Below, piece after piece: positions 1 to 8,465 of a stretch of 64,000 nt of DNA. This DNA is from an uncultured Clostridia bacterium. GTDB lineage: Bacteria > Bacillota > Clostridia > UBA1381. The position numbers and the translations under genes were made by a program. The number at the start of each line of letters is the position of its first letter. The first letter of the stretch is position 1. The DNA lies in NCBI GenBank assembly GCA_934444735.1, contig CAKSDE010000002.1, positions 62,001 through 126,000 of the forward strand, written 5' to 3'. The notes below the pieces were generated by a model. The model was not told the DNA's origin. It made no database searches and saw only the letters and a list, made by a program, of their open reading frames with translations.

Positions 1-1
1 A

Positions 2-547
2 AATACTCAAAAGGTAATGTTTATCCACCCTAAGCAAATGACAGCGCTAAGACACGACCAGGATTTTATTTCTGCTGAAAAATATACGGGTAATCTGATG
101 ATTTCGGGAGAAATCGGTATGATTGCAAATACAAGGGTGGTACCGTCAAAGCGCGTGCCGCTCAATGAAGAAATCCCCGAGCATTATGTAAAATGCGCAT
201 CGGGCGATACAGGTGCATTAAAAGTTATCGCAAGCGGCACGCCTTCGGCAAGTCAGGTGCTTTTGAGCGCGCTCGGCGATATGGAAAATGTTGCGGCAAA
301 TGATTATGTAAAACTTGTGCCGAAGGTTGCGGCAGGAACATATTACATAAATCCGATTGTAAAGCTTGAGGGCGAATCAGATACCGAGGACGAAACTCCG
401 GCGCTTACCATTTATTTAAAGCGTGATACAAACGTTGAAACTCAAAGACAGAGCTTAAAGCGCGTGACCGATATTTCGGTGGACAAATTCTACACCGTTG
501 TTCTCTCAAATGCCGGCAAGGTTGTTTTGGCAAAATTCAAGGCGTAA
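2..547 (+). CDS. Phage major capsid protein, C-terminal part (N4-gp56-like), 5' end cut by window
   Basis: The reading frame is open from the first bases of the window, so this is the C-terminal ~181 residues of a longer gene, and the internal ATG at 17 is probably not the start. The segment with FIHPKQMTALRHD followed by a GEIGMIANTRVV stretch resembles the late part of N4-gp56-type major capsid proteins, where a HPxQ..LR motif precedes a G-E-I-G loop. That family forms the icosahedral head shell. The gene heads a run of plus-strand phage genes spaced by less than 30 bp, which supports a morphogenesis role. The family call rests on remembered patterns, not a search. Another head protein is the main alternative. 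Confidence 0.62.
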   Translation, partial: NTQKVMFIHPKQMTALRHDQDFISAEKYTGNLMISGEIGMIANTRVVPSKRVPLNEEIPEHYVKCASGDTGALKVIASGTPSASQVLLSALGDMENVAANDYVKLVPKVAAGTYYINPIVKLEGESDTEDETPALTIYLKRDTNVETQRQSLKRVTDISVDKFYTVVLSNAGKVVLAKFKA

Positions 548-570
548 TTTTAAATTAGGAGGTTCAGAGT

Positions 571-879
571 ATGATTTTTAATAATTCGATAACGCTGTAT
601 CACGACTCCGGAGAAAACTATGAGCGCAAATTTTTTGTGCGCGCGTGTGTGTTCTCGGAAGAAAAGATTACCGGCGGAGATGGCGGACAGACAGAACATA
701 ACGTGCTTTTGATACGGATTTTTACGTACGATAATCCCAAAATATCCTCCGGTGACAGGCTTGTTTTGGGTTATTCGGAATCTATGCTTCCTCCTGAGGA
801 TTCATACGTTATAATGAACGTCACAAAAAACTGCCGAGGCAGCGGAAAAACGCGTCATTTTAAAATAACAGCGGCATAA
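571..879 (+). CDS. Small phage protein, probable head-tail connector
   Basis: This 102-residue protein starts at an ATG preceded by TTAGGAGG. It has no signal peptide, membrane segment or motif that I recognise. Its composition, with many beta-prone stretches and a short basic C-terminus, and its place directly after the capsid gene fit a head-completion or stopper protein of a siphovirus. It is followed after 14 bp by another small structural gene, in the usual order capsid, connector, minor capsid, tail terminator, tail tube. The function is inferred from position only. Confidence 0.5.
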   Translation: MIFNNSITLYHDSGENYERKFFVRACVFSEEKITGGDGGQTEHNVLLIRIFTYDNPKISSGDRLVLGYSESMLPPEDSYVIMNVTKNCRGSGKTRHFKITAA

Positions 880-893
880 AACGGAGATTGGTT

Positions 894-1370
894 ATGGGAG
901 TTAGCATAAATATTAAAATGTCTGAGACAATTTTAAAAAGAAGAGGCGTAAAGGATTGCGGTGCGGTGCAAAGAAAGCTTGATTCTGATGTACTGAACTA
1001 TTGTTCGGGCTTTGTGCCGAGAAAAAGCGGCGCACTGATAAACAGCGGCTATAAGGGAACGAAAATCGGCAGCGGTGTTATCTGCTATTCGTCTCCTTAT
1101 GCAAGATATCAGTATTACGGTGTATCTAAAAAGGGAAAAGCACTGCACTATCACGGCGGCGGACAGAGAGGATCTTTTTGGTTTGACCGAATGAAAGCGA
1201 CGAAAAAGTACAGTTTGTTAAAGGACGCTGCCATAGCCGCCGGAGGTAAGGCAGACACGAGCAAAAACAGCAGTTCAAAATCAAAGACAAAAACTGTAAG
1301 AAAAAGTACCGATCCAAACTCCCGTGTTTCGCTGGCTATATCAAAGTACAGAAAAAAATTGGGCTGGTAG
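894..1370 (+). CDS. Phage minor capsid / HK97 gp10-like protein
   Basis: The 158-residue product is basic, with a Ser/Lys-rich segment near residues 122-145. An early section reads VPRKSGALINSGY, then a YARYQYYG motif. The pattern 'P..SG.L..S' followed by 'Y.....YG' is typical of minor capsid or gp10-like connector proteins that join head and tail. I chose the ATG at 894 because ACGGAG lies 7 bp upstream; a TTG two codons earlier would sit on top of that site. Its location between a connector candidate and a tail-terminator candidate agrees with this role. Confidence 0.55.
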   Translation: MGVSINIKMSETILKRRGVKDCGAVQRKLDSDVLNYCSGFVPRKSGALINSGYKGTKIGSGVICYSSPYARYQYYGVSKKGKALHYHGGGQRGSFWFDRMKATKKYSLLKDAAIAAGGKADTSKNSSSKSKTKTVRKSTDPNSRVSLAISKYRKKLGW

Positions 1371-1387
1371 GACGGACTTTTAGGCGT

Positions 1388-1816
1388 ATGGAAAGGAATG
1401 AATTGAAGATGGTTATAGACGGACTCAGAGAGTACTTTAACAAATGTCCGCTTATCGGGGGCGAAAAGGTAGATGTGGATTTTTTGGGCAAAAAGAACAG
1501 CAGCTACAGTATTGACACCGTGCCGTGCGATCCGATTATAAAAAGATATGCCGGAGGAGGGTGCATGAAGCAGTATTGCTTCGTGCTCTCCGGCAGGGAG
1601 CGCTACGGTATGGGGAAGAATTGCTCAAATGCGGCATTTTATGAAAAGCTTGCGGATTGGATTGAGTCAACAAACGAGAGGGGAGAGCTCCCCGATATAG
1701 GCGATGGAAAAACATCACAATTTATTGAGGTTACATCGTCGGGGTATATGTTTGAAGAGGATATTCAGAGCGCAGGATACCGCCTGCAGGGAAGATTGGT
1801 TTATACACAAATATAA
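1388..1816 (+). CDS. Phage tail terminator / neck protein candidate
   Basis: The product has 142 residues. The N-terminal part (DGLREYFNKCPLIGG) resembles the start of small phage proteins encoded just before the major tail protein in Clostridium prophages, where the tail terminator is expected. A second ATG at 1409 has AAGGA 12 bp upstream and would give a protein starting MVIDGLREYF. The ATG at 1388 has only a weak upstream site, so the shorter form is quite possible. No enzymatic motif is visible. The role is inferred from gene order. Confidence 0.5.
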   Translation: MERNELKMVIDGLREYFNKCPLIGGEKVDVDFLGKKNSSYSIDTVPCDPIIKRYAGGGCMKQYCFVLSGRERYGMGKNCSNAAFYEKLADWIESTNERGELPDIGDGKTSQFIEVTSSGYMFEEDIQSAGYRLQGRLVYTQI

Positions 1817-1837
1817 ATTCGGAAAGGAAAATGAACT

Positions 1838-2329
1838 ATGGATAAAATTTCAAAAAGAAGTGATAAGGTTGCTTTTTACGGTGTAGTAAACGGCAACACT
1901 ACAGAATACAAGAGAATGAGAGGCTTTACCGAACTCTCAATCAATAAAAACCCGGTAGAATATTCAAGACGCTACATTGATGAGAAGACAGAAAGAAACG
2001 ATGTTGTCGGCTATGCACCGTCTATTTCATACAGCTTTGACAAATTCTCAGATGACGCGGTACACACTGATATTATAAAGGTGGCAGATGATGAGCTTGT
2101 CGGAACAGATGCGGTAAGAGAGATTATTTTAGTCGATCTCACAAGCTCTGCTTCGGGCGGCGGATACAGTGCCGTAAAGAGAAAATGGTCGGTAATACCC
2201 GACAGTGAAGGTAACGATACCGATGCATATACTTATTCAGGGACACTAAAAGCAAACGGGGACATAGAAAAAGGCACTGCAAGCTCGGAGGACGGATGGC
2301 AGACCTGTACCTTTACTACGGCAGAATAA
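1838..2329 (+). CDS. Phage major tail (tube) protein
   Basis: The 163-residue protein begins MDKISKRSDKVAFYGVV after a GGAAAGGA ribosome site. It carries a central section with FTELSINKNPVEYSRRYIDE and a glycine/serine-rich loop, then alternating beta-prone segments. This pattern of short beta strands and an R-R-Y-I-D-E type segment is typical of the tail tube protein of Firmicutes siphoviruses, which polymerises around the tape measure. Its stop codon overlaps the next start (TAATG at 2327-2331), showing translational coupling with the Gp15-like gene. The size is within the usual range of tube proteins. Confidence 0.65.
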   Translation: MDKISKRSDKVAFYGVVNGNTTEYKRMRGFTELSINKNPVEYSRRYIDEKTERNDVVGYAPSISYSFDKFSDDAVHTDIIKVADDELVGTDAVREIILVDLTSSASGGGYSAVKRKWSVIPDSEGNDTDAYTYSGTLKANGDIEKGTASSEDGWQTCTFTTAE

Positions 2330-2892
2330 TGAAGATATACAGTTTACCGGAGGAGGTCTGTATTGACGGCGTTTTATACGCTGTCAATACAGATTTCAGA
2401 GTATGGATCGAAATTGAGGAATTGCTATCGTCGAGCGAGATAAACGTTTTTGAAAAAATTCAGAAAGTCCTGTGCCTTTGCTATAAAGATGCACTACCCG
2501 AAACATTGGATAAGGCGATAGACGGAGTAATGCAATTTTACAGATGCGGCAAAGAAAATGTGAAGAGCGGATCGGAGAAAAGCAGTATGCCGATTCTGAA
2601 TTTTTCGGAGGACGCAGATATGATAGGTGCGGCTTTTTATCATGATTACGGAATAGATCTGTGGCGAACGGATATGCATTGGTGGCAGTTTTATGCGCTT
2701 TTTATGTCTTTGGAAGAAAATGACAGGATTATGCAGGTTATGCGATACCGTGCGGTGGATCTGCACAGCGTCGAGAATAAAGAGCAGAGAAAATTTTACA
2801 GGAAAATGAAGGAGATCTACAGATTAAAGGATAACCGTACGCCCGATGAGCGCGAACGGGATATGATAGAAAAGCTCAATTGTGTATTTTAA
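2329..2892 (+). CDS. Bacteriophage Gp15-family tail protein
   Basis: The 187-residue product starts MKIYSLPEEVCIDG, followed by the F-R-V-W-I-E-I-E-E segment around residues 24-35. This start is typical of the Gp15 family, encoded between the tail tube and tape measure genes and thought to act as a tail assembly chaperone. The conserved DMHWWQFYALFMSL block in the C-terminal half (about residues 108-121) is also a family hallmark. The start overlaps the stop of the tube gene. I saw no second overlapping chaperone frame that would suggest a programmed frameshift of the lambda G/GT kind. Confidence 0.72.
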   Translation: MKIYSLPEEVCIDGVLYAVNTDFRVWIEIEELLSSSEINVFEKIQKVLCLCYKDALPETLDKAIDGVMQFYRCGKENVKSGSEKSSMPILNFSEDADMIGAAFYHDYGIDLWRTDMHWWQFYALFMSLEENDRIMQVMRYRAVDLHSVENKEQRKFYRKMKEIYRLKDNRTPDERERDMIEKLNCVF

Positions 2893-2907
2893 AAAGGAGG
2901 TGGTTTG

Positions 2908-4317
2908 ATGGCGGACGGAAGTATAAAATTTGATGTTAAAATTGACACCGAATCCTTTGAAGAGGATTTAAAAAATCTCAAAAGCGTTACAAAAGATGTG
3001 ATGACGGATCTGGATCAGGCAATTTCAAGCGGTGTGCTTGCCGGAGTAAAGGATATGGAAAGTGTTGCCGATTCTCAATTTGCAAAGCTTGTAGAGCTTT
3101 CGGAGGAGGAAAAGGATTTTCTCGTAAATAATTCGGAGTTTGCAACAAAGACGGAGGAAGAACGGCAAAAATCCATTTCTGCAATCAGAAATAAGGCATA
3201 CACGGAGGAAAATAAAAAGCTTTCGGACAGTGCAAAACAGCAGCAAGAGGTTCGCGACCGTGAGATAAAGCAGCTTAAGAACAGTCTTGAGATAGGTATT
3301 ATTTCAGAGGCGGATTATTATTTGCAGTTAAGAGAACTTCGCGATAAATATTTTGCTGTCGGCAGTGAGGACTGGGAAAATTATACTGTCGAGATTCTAA
3401 AATACTGCAAGGAAACCTCGGAAAAAATCGCCAAAGCCGAAAAAGAGGCGGCAGAGGCAATGGCTAAGGCTCAAAAAGAGGCTATCTTAAACATATTTTC
3501 ATCGGTATCTGCCGAGATAGACGAAAGCTTTGAAGAATTGGAAAGCAAGCAGAAGAAAATGAGCGAAAAGCTCAAGGATTTCGGCGCTCTTTATTATGAA
3601 AGCTCACTTACCATGTCGGACGGAAACGAGGCAAAATTTATGGCGCTCGGAAACGTGGAAAGGGAGAATCAGGAGCTGGAGGAATATGCTCAGGCACTAT
3701 CCGAGGCAAAGGATAAGCTTTATAAGCTGCTGCCGGTACACGGGGACGGGCTTTCTGCTGAAGAGATGAAGAAAAACAAAGAGTATGTAAAAGAGTTTTT
3801 CTCGCAAATTGCCGATATGTCGGTGCATGAGGGCTTGCAGTTCGCAAATTTATTCAACAGCCGTGACGATAAAGAATTGCGGGAATATATGAGCGGCTGG
3901 ACGAAAAAGCAGGATCTTGCGGATTGGATTTCGCAGATGTTGTATTCCGACGAAACCTTTGACATATATAATCAGAATGTCGATAATATGGCGGATTCGA
4001 TGAAGAAAAAGCTGGAGGAAACCTTCGGGGAGCTGCCGGATAATTTCTTCGACAAGGGTGTTGCGGCAGCGCTCGGATTCGGAGAAGGTTTCGAGCAGTC
4101 ATTGGAAAAGGTTTTTGAGGATATATCTTCGCATATGAGGGAAAAAATGAATGCACTCTATCCGTTTGTGGACGGTATTTCTTTCGATGGCAGCGGTGTT
4201 GTGAACAATAATACCACATCATATAACATATACGGCGCTAATTCCTCAAAGAGTACTGCATTGGAAATTTATAAGCAAAATAAAATGGAACAGATGTTGG
4301 TAGGTGATAACAGATGA
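2908..4317 (+). CDS. Short phage tape measure protein
   Basis: The product has 469 residues and begins MADGSIKFDVKIDTESFEEDL, the form of the N-terminus of Clostridial tape measure proteins. AAAAGGAGG precedes the ATG at 2908. The body is almost entirely charged alpha-helix, with Lys/Glu/Ala heptad stretches (about residues 60-210) predicted to be coiled coil. I see no long hydrophobic segment, whereas most tape measures carry some. Its length, the large gene between the Gp15 and Dit genes and its helical nature support the call. The stop overlaps the Dit start by 4 bp. A tape measure this short would imply a tail of roughly 70 nm, using the usual rule of about 0.15 nm per residue. Confidence 0.68.
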   Translation: MADGSIKFDVKIDTESFEEDLKNLKSVTKDVMTDLDQAISSGVLAGVKDMESVADSQFAKLVELSEEEKDFLVNNSEFATKTEEERQKSISAIRNKAYTEENKKLSDSAKQQQEVRDREIKQLKNSLEIGIISEADYYLQLRELRDKYFAVGSEDWENYTVEILKYCKETSEKIAKAEKEAAEAMAKAQKEAILNIFSSVSAEIDESFEELESKQKKMSEKLKDFGALYYESSLTMSDGNEAKFMALGNVERENQELEEYAQALSEAKDKLYKLLPVHGDGLSAEEMKKNKEYVKEFFSQIADMSVHEGLQFANLFNSRDDKELREYMSGWTKKQDLADWISQMLYSDETFDIYNQNVDNMADSMKKKLEETFGELPDNFFDKGVAAALGFGEGFEQSLEKVFEDISSHMREKMNALYPFVDGISFDGSGVVNNNTTSYNIYGANSSKSTALEIYKQNKMEQMLVGDNR

Positions 4318-5150
4318 AAATGATTTATACAAGCGATATGGGCAGCGTTGTAATGTCGGGGGACGGTAAAGAAAAGTTTGCCGTATGCGAGGCGGACGGG
4401 CTGGAGCTTATGAACCGTGAACGTAATCTTGTCAGATTCTATAATACCCACGGATACAAAGAGAGCAATGCTTTTTACGGACAAAGAGTTATAACGGTGT
4501 CTGGGGACATAAAAACGACCGACAAAGATGAGATGAGAAGGGCGATAAATGTATTCTCGGCACAAGGGACACTAAAAATAGAAACGGATTCCCAAAAACG
4601 CGAAATCGCGGTAGATGATGTCTGCTTTAAGCTTGCCGAGGATAACGGAATGTATAAAAAGTTCTGCGTACAGATGACCTGCGATTCGCCGTTTTTTACC
4701 GAGTGCGAGGATATTTCCGCCGGCGCATATGTAAGAGAGAATCTTATAACCTCCGAAACAACTCTTCCGGCTATGTTTTCAAAACGTACAAGCGGCGGAA
4801 ATATCATAAATGCCGGGGACATTAAGTGTGAGCCGAAAATTATAATCGAGTGTATTGACGATACCGATGAGGAGGGCAATATTATTGTTGAAAACTCAAT
4901 GATAGGCTGCAAGATACAGATAAATTATACGGCGAAAAAGGGTGAAATAATCACGGTGGATATAAAAGAGCGAACCATAACGAGCAGTACAAAAGGCGAT
5001 ATAACATATGCCCTTGCACCGACAAGTTATCTCTGCGATATGTATCTGAAAAAAGGAAAGAATTATGTTGATGCCGTTGCCGATTACGGAAACAGGAACT
5101 GTAATGTGTATGTGGTGTTCAGAAATAATTATACAGGAATGGTGATTTGA
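4314..5150 (+). CDS. Phage distal tail protein (Dit-like)
   Basis: The 278-residue protein lies directly after the tape measure and overlaps it by 4 bp. Family features include the early segment with ERNLVRFYNTHGYKES and GQRVITVSGDI (a 'R.ITL.G.I' strand of the Dit ring domain), and the FCVQMTCDSPFF motif near residue 121, where 'C.DPFF'-like sequences are common in siphovirus tail component proteins. Dit forms the hexameric hub linking the tail tube to the baseplate. The C-terminal half looks like an additional beta-rich domain. Its stop overlaps the next start (TTGATG). Confidence 0.72.
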   Translation: MKMIYTSDMGSVVMSGDGKEKFAVCEADGLELMNRERNLVRFYNTHGYKESNAFYGQRVITVSGDIKTTDKDEMRRAINVFSAQGTLKIETDSQKREIAVDDVCFKLAEDNGMYKKFCVQMTCDSPFFTECEDISAGAYVRENLITSETTLPAMFSKRTSGGNIINAGDIKCEPKIIIECIDDTDEEGNIIVENSMIGCKIQINYTAKKGEIITVDIKERTITSSTKGDITYALAPTSYLCDMYLKKGKNYVDAVADYGNRNCNVYVVFRNNYTGMVI

Positions 5151-6250
5151 TGGATATTCGTGTTTATGACTTTGATTTTAAGCTGCTTTGTATTATGAGT
5201 GACGCCATCTCGTCATCATGGACGATACGCTACAACGGAATCGGTACATATGAGGGGCATTTCCGATTAAGCGATAAGGTGGCGCAGATTATATTAAAAG
5301 AGCCGTATATAGTAATTACCGAGGGCGATAAACAAGCGGTATGTACGGCGAAGGTGGCGGAAAGTGAGCTTTTGGTATGCGGAAGAACCGTTAATTGGCT
5401 GCTCTCAAAAAGAGTTATACCGCCGTTTAAATCAAGATCGGTGTTCGGTGATACCTTTAAAGGGGCAAAGGAAATCGCAGAGTATGTTTTGCAGCGTACC
5501 TTTACCGCACCGCCCAAGATAGGTGAGGACGGCTGCTATCTTGAAAATACGGTGGACGATAACAGGAAAGTGGGTAATTTCACACTCCCGTCTGTCGAGG
5601 GCGATACCGCGCTGGAACGATATTTTTGGAGAAACAGTGCAAATACGGCAGATGAGGTTATAGCCGATTTATGTGAGCTGGCGGGACTGGGGCACAGATT
5701 ATATTTTAATGTTGTTGACAAAACCTGGGATTTTGAGTTTTTAGAGGGAGAGGAAAAGCCGATTATCCTTTCGGAGCACAACAGAAATTTATATGACGCG
5801 TCCTATACCGAAGATATTGAAAAGCTGGCAAGCGGAGGCTGGTATGAGATATACAGCTCCGTCGCATCGGGTACAGATTCGGACGGGAGTAGTGCAGATG
5901 AAGATGAAACGGTTTGGAGATATTTAAAAAAAGAAAGCGATCTTACCGGAATGAAATACTGGGAGGCAAAATTCAGCGAATCGGGATTATCACAGGCACA
6001 AAGCGCTATGGAAAAGCGCATAAAAGAATGTACTCTGCAAGGAACGGTCTCGGGACTGAAATATCTTAAAGATTATAATCTCGGGGACACGGTAAGTGCA
6101 TATATGCGATTCGGAAATTTTGAGAAAAAGGTTAAATATAAGATTGTCGGGATAAATATATGGTATAACAGCGATTCGAGCGGCGAAGAACCGATTTTAA
6201 AGCAGGTACCGCCAAACTCTTCTGTTTCGCCCGTGACACAGGAGGCATAA
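5150..6250 (+). CDS. Siphovirus Gp37-like tail-associated protein
   Basis: The 366-residue product begins MDIRVYDFDFKLLCIM and has a FRLSDK segment, then LLVCGRTVNWLLSKRVI near residue 75. That 'G.....L..R.I' motif, together with a late YNLGDTVS segment, is typical of the ReqiPepy6 Gp37-like family found directly after Dit in Clostridial prophages. These proteins occupy the position of the tail hub or tail-associated lysin. No peptidase signature was seen. A linker rich in Ser, Asp and Glu lies near residues 243-260. The start codon overlaps the Dit stop. Confidence 0.68.
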   Translation: MDIRVYDFDFKLLCIMSDAISSSWTIRYNGIGTYEGHFRLSDKVAQIILKEPYIVITEGDKQAVCTAKVAESELLVCGRTVNWLLSKRVIPPFKSRSVFGDTFKGAKEIAEYVLQRTFTAPPKIGEDGCYLENTVDDNRKVGNFTLPSVEGDTALERYFWRNSANTADEVIADLCELAGLGHRLYFNVVDKTWDFEFLEGEEKPIILSEHNRNLYDASYTEDIEKLASGGWYEIYSSVASGTDSDGSSADEDETVWRYLKKESDLTGMKYWEAKFSESGLSQAQSAMEKRIKECTLQGTVSGLKYLKDYNLGDTVSAYMRFGNFEKKVKYKIVGINIWYNSDSSGEEPILKQVPPNSSVSPVTQEA

Positions 6251-6280
6251 AAAATTCGGGCAGAAAGGTATGATTTAAAA

Positions 6281-7039
6281 ATGGGATACAGATATAGCTT
6301 TATAGATAATGAAACGTACGGTGTTGATGATATAAACGGCGCTGTTTCAAGACTTACAACCTCCGGTGTGACATTCTACCCGACAGATGAAAACCTGACC
6401 GACGCAATGAATGCGATCACATCGGATATTACATCAGGCGGCGTTGAGTTTAATCATGAAAGCTGTTTGGTTACGGTAAACGATGATGAGGTGACAGTAT
6501 CGTCGGGGACGGTGTTTTTTGACGATGGGGTAAGTCTTGTAATCGATTCACAGGGAGTGACGCTGCCTTACAGTGCGGACGCGTATGTATATGCATACAG
6601 AGATGTAGGGTTAAACAGCTGCGATATAAGAATAACAAAGGCGCTGCCGACAAAAAATTATGTGCTCTTTGCATATATTGACAGTGACGGTGCGGTGCAT
6701 GACAGGCGGCAATATGCCGTTTCAAAGATAGCGCCGAATTCTGCACCAAATTTAAAAAATGTAACGCTCAATATTGAGTACGGCAATAATTTCTATGAAA
6801 GGAAGGTCGCAGAATTTACCGTCGGATATTCCGCGTTTCAGTATATAGTATTTAAAAGCTCATCACCGGTAGAGGTCAGAGGTTTCTGCAAGCTGACCGA
6901 GGGTGATTACAGTGAAAAATGTACATTTTACAAAGATTCGACGATAAGATTTAAAAAGGACAGAGAAAAGGTTGAAATCTATATAAAGGACGGCTTCGGA
7001 TACACATATAATTCAACTCTGGAAATGATTTTGATTTAG
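6281..7039 (+). CDS. Phage tail tip / receptor-binding protein candidate
   Basis: The protein has 252 residues and is preceded by an AGAAAGG ribosome site. The first ~60 residues (YSFIDNETYGVDDINGAVSRLTTSGV) resemble the N-terminal anchor of small baseplate or fibre proteins, followed by a beta-rich body with a DRRQYAV segment. It lacks collagen-like repeats and enzymatic motifs. Its place between the Gp37-like protein and the lysis genes is where receptor-binding proteins usually sit. The C-terminal ~90 residues do not resemble anything I know and may hold the host-recognition part. Confidence 0.5.
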   Translation: MGYRYSFIDNETYGVDDINGAVSRLTTSGVTFYPTDENLTDAMNAITSDITSGGVEFNHESCLVTVNDDEVTVSSGTVFFDDGVSLVIDSQGVTLPYSADAYVYAYRDVGLNSCDIRITKALPTKNYVLFAYIDSDGAVHDRRQYAVSKIAPNSAPNLKNVTLNIEYGNNFYERKVAEFTVGYSAFQYIVFKSSSPVEVRGFCKLTEGDYSEKCTFYKDSTIRFKKDREKVEIYIKDGFGYTYNSTLEMILI

Positions 7040-7049
7040 GTGGGATTTT

Positions 7050-7382
7050 ATGTGGAAAAGTATTTATAATTTTGTATTGCAGAACTGGGTGCAGTGGCTT
7101 TATATGATTGTCGTGACAATTCTCGGAGTATGCTACAGGAGGGTGATTAATCACCAGAAAAAGGAGGCTGCGAGAAACGATGCTCTGTGCGACGGAGTTC
7201 AGGCGTTGCTGCGGGATAGAATAATTCAGGGGTATAATGAATATTCTGAAAAGGGGTACTGCCCTATTTATGCAAAGGATAATGTTAAGCGGCTTTATAA
7301 GCCGTATACCGAGCTTGGCGTGGACGATGTTATTACCGAGCTGGTGGGAAAGCTGCTCCAAATGCCCACGGAAAAACATTAG
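7050..7382 (+). CDS. Small phage membrane protein of the lysis region
   Basis: This 110-residue protein has one hydrophobic segment at about residues 11-27 (WVQWLYMIVVTILGVCY), a short basic region and a C-terminal part reading LLRDRIIQGYNEYSEKGYCPIYAKD. That C-terminal pattern, with a KGY-PIY motif, is shared by many small proteins encoded next to holins in Clostridial prophages. It probably acts as an auxiliary holin or anchors the lysis machinery. The start follows AGGTGGG. The exact role is unknown. Confidence 0.6.
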   Translation: MWKSIYNFVLQNWVQWLYMIVVTILGVCYRRVINHQKKEAARNDALCDGVQALLRDRIIQGYNEYSEKGYCPIYAKDNVKRLYKPYTELGVDDVITELVGKLLQMPTEKH

Positions 7383-7423
7383 ATATTATTTTTTGGGATT
7401 TTTTCTCAAAGGAAGGAGGCTTT

Positions 7424-7696
7424 ATGGATCTGAATTTTTTTGACGGTATGTATTTGCCTATTGTATGTGCGTTCTGCCTGATTCTCGGGTTTATTTTGAA
7501 AAAGTGGATAAAGGACAGAAACAACAAATACATACCTACCGTTCTGACGCTGGTCGGCGCAATTCTGGGCTGCGTAATAAAAACGGAAATATCGGTTGAG
7601 AATATTGTTTACGGCGCTTTTTCGGGATTGGCAAGCACAGGAATGCATCAGGTATTCAAACAATTCTTAAATGACAAAAATGACAAGACAAAATAA
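7424..7696 (+). CDS. Phage holin (phage_holin_5_2-like)
   Basis: The 90-residue product has a hydrophobic N-terminal segment (about residues 10-26), a basic loop with KKWIKDRNNKYIPT and two further nonpolar stretches, ending in a charged tail with repeated N-D-K. The 'KYIP.VL...G...G' pattern and the 'A..G..S...HQ..K' motif (GLASTGMHQVFKQ) are typical of the phi29-type or 5_2 holin families. Holins form lesions in the cytoplasmic membrane that release the endolysin. The adjacent amidase gene and the GGAAGGAGG ribosome site support the call. Confidence 0.78.
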   Translation: MDLNFFDGMYLPIVCAFCLILGFILKKWIKDRNNKYIPTVLTLVGAILGCVIKTEISVENIVYGAFSGLASTGMHQVFKQFLNDKNDKTK

Positions 7697-7709
7697 AGGG
7701 GGGATTGAT

Positions 7710-8402
7710 ATGAAAATATTGCTTATAGCGGGACATGGAGCAGGTGATACCGGAGCTGTCGGAGGCGGTTTTCATGAGGCGGATCTGACGCGTGAAACCG
7801 TTACGAAGATAAGCGCCGAACTGAAAAAAAGCGCAGATGTTACCGTTTTTGATTTTTCAAAGAATATGTATCAATACTTAAAAGGCGGCGGAAAGTTTGA
7901 TTTTTCGGGATACGATTATGTGCTGGAGGTGCATTTTAATGCAGGCGCCAAAAAAGAGCAGGACGGGAAAACAACCGGTGTCGAAATATTGGTTCATACC
8001 GATGAGTCGGGTGTTTCGGTAGAGGAAAAGATACTTGAGAAAATTTCCGCGCTCGGGTTAAAGTCACGCGGTATAAAAAGGCGCAAGGATTTACGGAATA
8101 TGAATGTGATACACAAAAAAGGCATATCCTATGCGCTTTTGGAGGTCTGCTTTATCGATGATCCCGATGATATGGCGGTATTTTCGGAAAAGTCCGGCTT
8201 GATTGCAAAAGCCGCGGCGGACGGAATAAAGGAGGGATTTGGCATGAGTGAAAAAGAGTTGGAATCTGTGAATGATATTGTGTGGGAGCTGGAACACAGA
8301 GGGATTCTCACAAATAAAGAGCTATGGCTTAAAAAGCTCTCTGAAGATGAAAATTCGTACTGGCTGGCAAGAAAATGTGTAAACTACATAATCAATAACT
8401 AA
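7710..8402 (+). CDS. N-acetylmuramoyl-L-alanine amidase (prophage endolysin)
   Basis: The 230-residue enzyme starts MKILLIAGHGAGDTGAVGGG. This gives the first zinc histidine and the G-D-x-G-A motif of the amidase_3 fold, with the second ligand in F-H-E-A-D and the third in V-L-E-V-H-F-N-A-G. The catalytic glutamate is likely that of ALLEVCFIDDPDDM. It cleaves the amide bond between muramic acid and the stem peptide during host lysis. The last ~50 residues, after EKELESVNDIVWELEHRGIL, form a small helical domain common in endolysins of this group. I chose the ATG at 7710 because AAAGGGGGG lies just upstream. Confidence 0.86.
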   Translation: MKILLIAGHGAGDTGAVGGGFHEADLTRETVTKISAELKKSADVTVFDFSKNMYQYLKGGGKFDFSGYDYVLEVHFNAGAKKEQDGKTTGVEILVHTDESGVSVEEKILEKISALGLKSRGIKRRKDLRNMNVIHKKGISYALLEVCFIDDPDDMAVFSEKSGLIAKAAADGIKEGFGMSEKELESVNDIVWELEHRGILTNKELWLKKLSEDENSYWLARKCVNYIINN

Positions 8403-8408
8403 TTGAAG

Positions 8409-8451
8409 AGGCTGTTTAAAAAGTCAATTGATTTTTTAAACAGCCTTATTT
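8409..8451. terminator. Bidirectional terminator at the prophage / host boundary
   Basis: A 14-bp stem (arms beginning AGGCTGTTTAAAAA at 8409 and ending at 8446) with a short loop is followed by T-rich sequence on both strands. It stands between the convergent endolysin gene (stop at 8402) and the beta-helix gene (stop at 8466), so it can end both transcripts. Confidence 0.75.
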
Positions 8452-8465
8452 TAGTTATTAAGGTT

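Noticed and set aside
1..8450. Attachment site of the prophage near 8403-8465
   Set aside because: No tRNA gene, integrase or direct repeat could be seen here, and the left end is outside the window, so no att site can be claimed.
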